From: Pelomyxa schiedti
Lineage: Eukaryota > Evosea > Pelobiontida > Pelomyxidae
Length of the DNA stretch: 25,016 nucleotides
Reading direction: 5' to 3'
Assembly: GCA_020536535.1 (NCBI GenBank)
Contig: JAHLWZ010000376.1
Location: 2,582-27,597 of the forward strand
In this document: positions 18,744 through 25,016 of the stretch, piece by piece
Numbering within the stretch: the stretch's first letter is position 1
Layout: each line of letters starts with the position of its first letter
Program-made: the position numbers and the translations under genes
Notes under the pieces: generated by a model
Seen by the model: the letters and a program-made list of their open reading frames with translations, nothing else
Database searches by the model: none
What the model was told of the DNA's origin: nothing

Positions 18744-20356
18744 ATGGACACTACAAGGTGGCCGCATTCGCTACCGTCGGGTGCCGCCCCTCCGTGGTGC
18801 CCCTACTGCGGTCGCAACCACCCCCCGCCGCACCGCCGGCCCCCCGCGCCCCCGGGCGAACCCGCCGAACCCCAGCCCGAGCCCCAGCCCGAGCCCCCGC
18901 CCCCATCCTCCTCCCCTTCGCCGCCGCCTCGGGCGCCCACGCCGCCGCCGCCGCCAGTTTTCCTTCGGATGTCTCCTCGTGCGCGAGTGCTTCTCTCGCC
19001 GTCGCCGCCACCCCCGCCACAACCCCCTACGCCGAGCCGCTCCCCTGGGGGTGTCTCGGAGGCCCCGGCGCTGCCGCCTGAAGGGTCCTCGGAGTGGCTA
19101 CGGCTAGTGCAGCAGCAGAAGGCGCTGTGGGGTCGGATCGAGCGGGGGCGCCAGTTGGCCAATTGCAGTGTTGGTGGTGGTGGTGGTGTTGGTGGCAGCG
19201 GCAGTGGTCAATTGCAGCCGCAGACAGAATCGCGGTCACAGCCGTTGTCGCAATTGGAATCGCAGTTGCAACCACCCGAATCTCGAATGCAATTGCAAGC
19301 GGAATCGCATGGACGCCGACAAACCCAACGTGATATGCAACAGAAACAACTTGAAGCAAGGAAACAGCCGCGAGAGCATTTCCCATTTCATTACCCATCT
19401 CATGGTGACACAGCAGCTGTTGTGGGGTATTCTTCTTTTGATTCCATCATTCAATCAATGCAAGCAACAACATACCAAAGTTCCCCTGTCTCTGCCTTGT
19501 CAAATTCGTTTGGCTCACCCAGCACTCCCTCATATCCCTATCCCACTGAGGAATCAGATGGCACATCACTGGATTCGCCTTGGGATTCCCCAGAAACTCC
19601 ACCTCCAAATTCCACAGAAACTCACACCTCAGTCAGTGATGAACCTGAAACCACAATCGACAATAGCAGCGACCACAGTGGCAAGGACAATGGCTCATTT
19701 CGTGAACCCAATTGGTTTCTCCATGACAAGAATGAACCACTCGGAGGTGAAGTGCCAATGCAAAGAAACCCCAGTTGCCAGCACTTCTGTTCCAGCAGCC
19801 AACCAAGAAACCAATTCCAGGTCCATTAGACAGACAGCCAACACAAAACAAACGCAAAAAGAAAAAGCCACGAACTCAGCCGGACTTTTCCTCTCCCTCC
19901 CAGTTTCCAGAACCAAGACTCATCCCACTAAAGAGGCCCCCCACAATGGAATCATACACTCTGACAACCAATTCATCAAAGCAAGTCAGGCCCAATTCAT
20001 GGCAACCTCCACAACAAGTAGCTCCCTCACCTTCACTCACAACTTCACAAACAAAAGTTACCCCTTCACCACCAACTGATGCTAATGTTGCCCAAGATGT
20101 TTGCCAGCTGTGCTTCTCCACCAAGGTAATATTTTCGTGCACACAATAGTATTACATAGCAGTGTGAAGTTTTAAGCCAGCCATTAAATCATCAACACAC
20201 ACACAGAGCAACTGCGTGATTGTTCCATGTGGACACCTTGGCTTGTGCTTTGAATGTGGGACACTCATCAAGAACAAGTCATCAGCTGAGTCGCCAGCCC
20301 TCTGCCCATTCTGCCGCAATCCAATCACACAACTCATCCAGACTTTCAGGGTCTGA
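18744..20356 (+). CDS. RING-finger protein 1 (C-terminal RING, Pro/Ser/Gln-rich body)
   Basis: Model 18744-19746, 19782-20125 and 20207-20356; 498 residues. The 35-bp first intron is short and its ends are chosen only by phase. The 81-bp second intron splits the RING. The N-terminus has a CPYC pair followed by very Pro-rich sequence (GC-rich DNA), then the motif EWLRLVQQQKALW shared with RING gene 2, a Gly run, a Gln/Ser-rich body and a basic run (KRKKKK). The C-terminal RING-HC is VCQLCFSTK, then CVIVPCGHLGLCFECG, CPFCRNPITQLIQTFRV: ligands C-x2-C, C-x-H, C-x2-C, C-x2-C, of the type found in IAP/MDM2-like E3 ligases. It is a likely E3 ubiquitin ligase with a disordered substrate-binding body. 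ATG 18744 is the first in frame; an upstream extension uses a non-ATG start. Confidence 0.75.
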
Positions 20357-21472
20357 TCCACCTGATAATAATGATTTTTCACATCTGAACCCACAATCAA
20401 CGGACCCCCCTCACTTATTGTTTTTCTTTCGATTCAAATTCCAACGAGGCTCCATATAAAGAAGTCCCAAGGGGGGTCCAAACAGGGTAATAGGCTTAAG
20501 AGATCGAATTTAGAAGGTTAGATTGGACCATAGCCATACGATTAGACAATAGCATACTGGGCCACAGGTCAGAGGGGGTAACCAACAGAGAGGACCTGAC
20601 CCTTACCAACTACCATGAGACCCACGAAGATAGGAATACTGCCTCCCAGCAGCATCAGTGCAGGACCCACACTGACACCATCTGTTAGCAGAAGGAAAGG
20701 TATTGTTTTTCCCTTATTGTGCATCCGGACTCACTAGCAACTCGGCTTCCCTCGCTGTTGCAAATCCCCAAGTCCACTTAATTACTGTTTACCCCTGTTT
20801 TCTTGGTTATGCCTGTTGGTACCAACCCCTCATCCCTTGATGGCTGTTTTTGGCTTGGAAAATCAAAATCAGCGGGATAAAGAAAAAAGAAATAGTGAGG
20901 GGGGCCCGACAATCAATGGTCAGAAATCGAAATCAGAGCAAATAACTCCCGAGTTTGTGCCCAAGTAGGGGGTGGTGTTCATTGGCATTTTGTTAGCTTC
21001 TGTGGGCTCGAGAATAAGTCCCACAGAGGAAGAAAACGAGTGAGAGTGAAGAGAATAAAGGGTTCTCTTGTTTGTTTGGTTGTTGTTGTAAGGGGATAAA
21101 AAGGGAGTGTGTAAAATCTCGCAGAGCGGTTGTGCGATTGGGTTAAAAGGCTGCGATGTTCAAATGGATTCTCGGACAAGTGTGCATGTGATCAAAACCG
21201 CCTGCCGCGTTCTTATTGCTGTATTTGTGCGCCCAGCTGCGCAGTGCGCTGATCATTACCTTCGCTGTCTCATTCTGGTAATAGTCCAGATTCGGCTCAG
21301 TCCTCAGTCTCTCCAATCATCCCGCTAAAGTCCGCCAGACTTCAGAGCCTCGCGAGCAAGGCCGAGTTCGTGTACTTTGTGGAAGTACACAATTTCGAGC
21401 TGCGGTGCCAAACAAGAATTTTTTTTACTTTAGAGCTTCCCACCAAGATTTGATTTCGACCTGACGCGGACG
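20357..21472. other. intergenic, no gene seen
   Basis: 1.1 kb between RING genes 1 and 2. Only short open frames occur, and none looks like protein. A tRNA-like TTCAAAT at about 21159 lacks a pairing T-stem. The CTGATAATAATG-type sequence after the RING 1 stop is probably 3' UTR. Confidence 0.5.
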
Positions 21473-22471
21473 ATGATGCATGGTGACGCCGAGGGCACGC
21501 ACCCGTGGTGGGCCGCGCTGGTGCGCCAGCAGGCCGAGCTGCTGTCCCACTACCACGGCGCCACACCACCCACCCCCACCGGAAAGATTACGACCCATCA
21601 TGAAGATCGGCTGAAGCAACAGCAACAGCAACAGCAACAACCGGAGTTGATGTGCAGTGGTGGTTGTGGGGAAGTGGCTAATTGGGTTGGGGGAGGAGGA
21701 GCAGGAGGAGGAGGAGGGCGTAGTGCTGGTCGTGGTTGTGGTGGACACGATGGTTGCTGCTGTATTTGTATGCAGGCGGCAGCACCGCCACCACTACCAT
21801 CATCATCATCAGTGTGTTCAAGGTACCAATGCCCCTCACTGACCGTGTGTAAGACTTGTCGAATTCACATGATTGTGCAGAGAGTCATCAGATGAAGTGA
21901 CAGTGTTGGAACTCATTGACTTGACTGGGAGTGTTCCTGATGGGCCCGAAACAATCGATCTCTGCGATGCAGGTGAAAGTCCAACGTCGATTAGTTCCGA
22001 AAGTGGGGGCACACAGAGCTTCCAAAACCCACGGCGCCATCACAAGCAGGCTCTGCCGGCAAACTCCTCTCCTGTGGTTCCACCATCAACACATCGCTCA
22101 CCACCGACAACAAATTCCACATGCACCACCCCAGCAACCAATTCATCAAAGCAACCAATTCCCAACTCTGCTCAACATCCTTCATTGCCTGGTGTTGATA
22201 CTGCTGAAGACCTCTGTCAACTGTGTTTCTCGAACAAGGTTGATTCTTTGTCTTTCATTCACACAACAATGACAATGGATAAACCACCAATGCCCAAAAT
22301 CAACACACACAGAGCAACTGCGTTATTGTTCCATGTGGACACCTTGGCTTGTGCTTTGACTGTGGGGCACTCATCAAGAACAAGTCATCATCCACAACCA
22401 AGTCACCACCAACCCTCTGCCCATTCTGCCGCAATCCAATCACACAAGTCATTCAGACCTTCAAGCCCTGA
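21473..22471 (+). CDS. RING-finger protein 2 with tandem SUMO-interaction-like motifs
   Basis: Three exons: 21473-21822, 21881-22238 and 22313-22471; 288 residues. Introns are 58 bp (phase 2) and 74 bp (phase 0). The head PWWAALVRQQAELL matches the EWLRLVQQQKALW motif of RING 1, and a CAACAG-coded Gln run and a Gly/Cys-rich region follow. Just after the first junction come VLELIDLTG (residues 125-133) and ETIDLCD (140-146), both typical hydrophobic-Asp-Leu SUMO-interaction motifs in an acidic setting. A Ser/Thr/Pro linker leads to the RING: C229, C232, C244, H246, C250, C253, then the CPFC pair. The C-terminal RING behind tandem SIMs is the layout of SUMO-targeted ubiquitin ligases such as RNF4; the function is inferred from layout only. 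Intron 2 lies at the same point as in RING 1 and RING 3. Confidence 0.8.
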
Positions 22472-22509
22472 TTGCACCTGAACGAGTTTAATCAAGAAGG
22501 AAATTCTAT

Positions 22510-22515
22510 TTTATT
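22510..22515 (-). terminator. poly(A) signal AATAAA of the Rho-like gene
   Basis: AATAAA on the minus strand about 30 nt past the stop at 22545. The stop of RING gene 2 is at 22471, so the two convergent 3' UTRs share about 73 bp or overlap. Confidence 0.5.
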
Positions 22516-22544
22516 TACTTGGAGTAAATTCATAAGGATCAGCA

Positions 22545-23420
22545 TCATTGAAGGTTACACTCACTTTTCTGGTGGGTCCGCTTAGTCGACTCTGTTGGAA
22601 AGCCAAAACGTATGGCTTCATCAAATACCTGTTTAAGGCCAATCTGTGTAACTGCAGAGCACTCTCTATACTTTGCATTCATTTCTTTGGCTTTGGCAGC
22701 ACCTTGGTCATATGTTATGTGTACCGGCTTCACACCAGCAGAGTGTGACTCCCAGTAGTCTCTAATGTCAGTTTTCGTTCCCACCAAGAGTATTTTGCTC
22801 CTTGGAAAATGGTGGGATATCTCAGGGTACCATGTGGCACTAACATTCTCAAACGATGGGGGGTTATCAACTGAGAACAGAATGATGAAAACTTCTACAA
22901 AGTGTGAAATAATAGTAAGTACAAGCTGCGTTTGGTATAAAGAATATTGAAAAATCTGTGAGTAAGGTGTCACGTGAAAAGAAAGAGAATAAGATACTTT
23001 AAAGTTAAATCCACAAGCGTTCCTTGTGCTTACAAATAATACAATCACGTAGGGAAATGGAAAGGGATTGTGCCATGGGAAAACAAAGAAACAAAAAATG
23101 AGGGTGTCAAGCAGTGTCGACACACCAGGGCATGAGTTCCCACCAGAGTAACTGCGAATGACATCGGCCGAGCAGCAGCCGTTCGTGTCGTACAGCGACA
23201 TGCACACCGGGACGTTGTCCACCATGACGTTGGCCGTATAGCGGTCCATCACGTCGGGAATGCTGTCGAATGGTGGGTAGCAGTTTGGCACAGTGTAAGA
23301 CAGCAGCATGCTTGTCTTGCCGGCTCCAGTGTCACCGACAACACTACAACATGATGATTTGATGAAACCTGATGGATGCATTGCTGGGGCTGAGCTGGTG
23401 GATACGGCCTTAATCATCAT
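22545..23420 (-). CDS. atypical Rho-family GTPase with C-terminal CAAX box
   Basis: Two exons on the minus strand, 23420-23126 and 22894-22545, with a 231-bp phase-1 intron; 214 residues. P-loop VVGDTGAGKTS (residues 27-37); switch I SIPDVMDRYTANVMVD; G3 LYDTNGCC; then PPSFENVSATWYPEISHH, G4 VGTKTD, PVHITYDQG and G5 ECSAVTQIGLKQVFDEAI. The end, CNLQ, is a CAAX prenylation box. Compared with Rho/Rac, position 12 is Thr, the switch I Thr35 equivalent is Asp and Gln61 is Cys. Nucleotide cycling is therefore probably abnormal, and the protein may be GAP-insensitive. The segment of the Rho insert is short. The N-terminal ~26 residues (Ser/Ala-rich) are unusual, and a small unrecognised intron there is possible. 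The gene is convergent with RING 2 and divergent from RING 3. Confidence 0.82.
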   Translation of the reverse strand: MMIKAVSTSSAPAMHPSGFIKSSCCSVVGDTGAGKTSMLLSYTVPNCYPPFDSIPDVMDRYTANVMVDNVPVCMSLYDTNGCCSADVIRSYSGGNSCPGVSTLLDTLIFCFFVFPWHNPFPFPYVIVLFVSTRNACGFNFKVSYSLSFHVTPYSQIFQYSLYQTQLVLTIISHFVEVFIILFSVDNPPSFENVSATWYPEISHHFPRSKILLVGTKTDIRDYWESHSAGVKPVHITYDQGAAKAKEMNAKYRECSAVTQIGLKQVFDEAIRFGFPTESTKRTHQKSECNLQ

Positions 23421-23460
23421 TGTCTTTTTCACTTGAAGGATTTATGAATGTGAAAAAAAA
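23421..23460. promoter_or_regulatory. 40-bp divergent spacer, Rho-like gene / RING gene 3
   Basis: Only 40 bp lie between the two ATGs, so the 5' UTRs and promoters must overlap the neighbouring coding regions, or one of the starts is wrong. The spacer is A/T-rich, with a run of A just before ATG 23461. Confidence 0.4.
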
Positions 23461-24669
23461 ATGGCTCTCCGTGTGCCGTTGGCCCACTATGGTCGATCCA
23501 CTGCGCCTCTGCTCCCTGTGTCCCGCCGCGTACCCGCCCCAGCCACCACCTCCGCTACGCCCACGTTCTGCCCGTCACCGACGGCGGCGCGACGCCGGCC
23601 ACCAACACCACCAGCGTGGCCGCCCCAGCAACAACAAACAGCGGCAAAGCGGGCGTCTTCAGCGGACGTACATCGGATCCGGATCCCACAAGTACAACAC
23701 CCAGAACCACGCTTGCCTCTTGTACATCCACAAAGCAAGGTGTTTCAGGTAGAAAGGAATTCCACGGGCAGCCAACCACGACCAGTGTGGTCGCTACAAC
23801 AACAACAAACAACGCGGGCGTCTCCAATCTATCGCCAGATCCTTATCCCACAAGAGCAACACACAGGCCCACACTCACAACCTCATTTCCATCCAAAAAG
23901 CAAGGTGTTGCCAGTAGTAGCATTGAATTCAGCGACTGACGATGAGGCCGATCGGTGGTGGCACCACCAAATCGGGGGATCCCACAATTGGAGCTCCGAT
24001 TGCCGGAGTGAAGATATATGTGAAGCCCTTCGTGCCCGAATAGTATCGCAACCCAGCAGCAAGTACATTACAACAACTAAGGAACCAGCTCTTCATCATC
24101 TCAACCACGGTCAGAAAACAGGTAAGGCGGCCAAAGATGAAGACTCATTTGATGAAACGCTGGCTGAAGTACAACATGCCTTTATGGATTTGTCTAAAAG
24201 TTCCGCAAGACTAAGTGTAAAGCTATCTGAGTGGTCAGCAGCACGGAAGAAAGAAAGGCTCCTTGCCGCCCAAGAGGTTTCACCATCACCGGTTCTCCCA
24301 CTGAGGAGGAGCCCCACAAATATAATTAACCGTGACACATTGGCACAATTTGCATCAAAGAAGCCACGGTACGACGCCGTACATCGTGCACAACCCACAG
24401 CAACGTCAAAACCAAAAGCAGCATCACCAGGTGCTGATGCCGTGGAGGACATTTGCCGACTGTGCTTCGCAAACAAGGTTATATCCACAACCGTCCAACC
24501 TTCTCAACTCCGCACACAGGGCAACTGCGTGATCGTGCCATGTGGACACCTTGGCTTGTGCTTTGACTGTGGGACACTCCTCAACAAATCATCATCAGCT
24601 GAGTCGCCAGCCCTCTGCCCATTCTGCCGCAATCCAATCACACAACTCATCCAGACTTTCAGAGTCTGA
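23461..24669 (+). CDS. RING-finger protein 3
   Basis: Model 23461-24477 and 24520-24669; 388 residues. The 42-bp intron has GT-AG ends at the position conserved in RING 1 and 2. It is a multiple of three without a stop, so the unspliced frame also reads through. The N-terminal part is Pro/Gln/Arg-rich and its frame is doubtful. Another frame there starts MVDPLRLCSLCPAAYPP, which resembles the CPYC-plus-proline head of RING 1, so an unseen intron may join the two frames. From about residue 160 the frame is clear: RWWHHQIGG, then a charged helical segment (DETLAEVQHAFMDLSKSSA, ARKKERLLAAQEV). The RING reads ICRLCFANK, CVIVPCGHLGLCFDCG, CPFCRNPITQLIQTFRV. It is a likely E3 ligase. An imperfect duplication lies at 23612-23920. 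No SUMO-interaction motif was seen. Confidence 0.72.
   Translation: MALRVPLAHYGRSTAPLLPVSRRVPAPATTSATPTFCPSPTAARRRPPTPPAWPPQQQQTAAKRASSADVHRIRIPQVQHPEPRLPLVHPQSKVFQVERNSTGSQPRPVWSLQQQQTTRASPIYRQILIPQEQHTGPHSQPHFHPKSKVLPVVALNSATDDEADRWWHHQIGGSHNWSSDCRSEDICEALRARIVSQPSSKYITTTKEPALHHLNHGQKTGKAAKDEDSFDETLAEVQHAFMDLSKSSARLSVKLSEWSAARKKERLLAAQEVSPSPVLPLRRSPTNIINRDTLAQFASKKPRYDAVHRAQPTATSKPKAASPGADAVEDICRLCFANKVISTTVQPSQLRTQGNCVIVPCGHLGLCFDCGTLLNKSSSAESPALCPFCRNPITQLIQTFRV
23612..23920 (+). repeat. imperfect ~140-bp duplication in RING gene 3
   Basis: Two related units, about 23612-23755 and 23780-23922. Both encode, in the called frame, QQQQT, an (I/L)IPQ(V/E)QH core and PQSKVFQV against PKSKVLPV. 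At the DNA level CAACAACAACAA, ATCCCACAAG and AAGCAAGGTGTT recur in order. The other forward frames also keep a repeat, so it does not decide the frame. Confidence 0.6.
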
Positions 24670-24697
24670 TCCACCAGTGCCGTGTAGCAACACGGAC

Positions 24698-24822
24698 GTG
24701 TACCGTATGTTGAGAAACCTTCGTTCTGAAAAACTTTCGTCGCCGAAAACTTTCGTTGCTGAAAACTTTGGCGTCTCAGCACCAGGGACGAAAGTTTTGG
24801 CACCGGCATTTTCGCGGCGGAT
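24698..24822 (+). mobile_element. second, partial copy of the inverted-repeat element
   Basis: 24698-24722 is identical over 25 bp to the left end of the element at 4882 (GTACCGTATGTTGAGAAACC inside it). It is followed by three tandem GAAAACTTTCGTYGC-like units (24727-24771) and an inverted GACGAAAGTTTTGGC at about 24788. I found no matching right-end repeat, so the copy is truncated or rearranged, and the right limit given is approximate. It lies 28 bp past the stop of RING gene 3. Confidence 0.55.
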
Positions 24823-24861
24823 AGATCTGTGGATAGATCGAGACGGATAGAAAATCAAATT

Positions 24862-25016
24862 ATGAGCACCTCCTTGGTTGTCCGTCGGCAACAGCGGTCC
24901 GGTCCGGTGCAGTCGGAAAGCTTTGCCGAAGTGTCTCTCGACACTCTTAAGAAATCGGCGGAGGTGTTTGGAATGGACCAAAAAAAAGCGGCAATAATAA
25001 TCTCCACAGCACAAGT
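24862..25016 (+). CDS. start of an unrecognised gene, cut by the window edge
   Basis: ATG 24862 opens a frame that is still open at the window end: 51 codons, beginning MSTSLVVRRQQRSGPVQSES and continuing with the helical stretch AEVSLDTLKKSAEVFGM and AAIIISTAQ. The window ends in CAAGT, which could be the first bases of a donor site. I do not recognise the family. Mixed polar and helical content and normal codon use make it look real. Confidence 0.5.
   Translation, partial: MSTSLVVRRQQRSGPVQSESFAEVSLDTLKKSAEVFGMDQKKAAIIISTAQ

Noticed and set aside
18751-19398. Ala/Gly/Arg-rich minus-strand frames opposite RING gene 1
   Set aside because: Typical shadows of a GC-rich proline-coding region.
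21107-21190. tRNA-like stretch with TTCAAAT
   Set aside because: The bases around the loop do not pair as a T-stem, and no acceptor stem was found.
23420-23752. Frame starting MVDPLRLCSLCP as the main frame of RING gene 3
   Set aside because: It ends at 23752 and I found no GT-AG pair joining it to the RING frame. Kept only as an alternative N-terminus.
1-25016. CRISPR array, operons or bacterial features
   Set aside because: The window is eukaryotic with spliced genes. The only regular array is the heptamer repeat, with no spacers.

Overview
This window looks like a gene-dense, intron-rich nuclear genome of a unicellular eukaryote. The evidence is many GT-AG introns (most 42-80 bp), very short intergenic spacers, and clearly eukaryotic families: a GPKOW-type splicing factor, a CELF/Bruno RNA-binding protein, an NCS/recoverin-type EF-hand protein and a Rho GTPase. 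The combination of an MSP/ASH-like beta domain of the kind seen in amoebozoan kinases, Rho signalling and expanded Sel1-repeat proteins suggests an amoebozoan. That placement is inference; nothing in the window proves it. All exon structures below were worked out by hand from reading frame, splice phase and family conservation.

Layout. 448-2810 (+) is a GPKOW/Spp2-type spliceosomal protein in 3 exons. 3225-4777 (+) is an unrecognised 4-exon gene. 4882-5033 is a short element with terminal inverted repeats, sitting against the stop codon of the next gene. 5038-13837 (-) is a tandem family of four related genes, called A, B, C and D here. A (5038-7842) has about 16 Sel1 repeats. B (8533-9543) has about 8. 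C (9724-about 10544) is a shortened, possibly decayed kinase/Sel1 chimera. D (10950-13837) is a full protein-kinase-like domain fused to Sel1 repeats and lacking key catalytic residues. A doubtful small gene lies between A and B.

14032-16141 (+) is a CELF/Bruno-like protein in 11 exons, divergent from D. 16363-17335 (+) is a neuronal-calcium-sensor-like EF-hand protein in 8 exons. It ends only 29 bp from the stop of a convergent 6-exon gene (17365-18524, -), whose product carries the MSP/ASH-like domain. One intron of that gene holds a 27-unit heptamer tandem array. The right part carries three paralogous RING-finger genes on + (18744-20356, 21473-22471, 23461-24669), with a shared C-terminal RING split by an intron at the same place. 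Between the second and third is an atypical Rho-family GTPase (22545-23420, -). A second copy of the inverted-repeat end (24698) lies just past the third RING gene, and a new gene starts at 24862 and runs off the window.

Main themes: local duplication and apparent gene conversion (kinase/Sel1 family, RING family); signalling proteins whose catalytic motifs are eroded (pseudokinase D, the Rho-like GTPase); and one RING protein with two SUMO-interaction-like motifs, suggesting a SUMO-targeted ubiquitin ligase layout.
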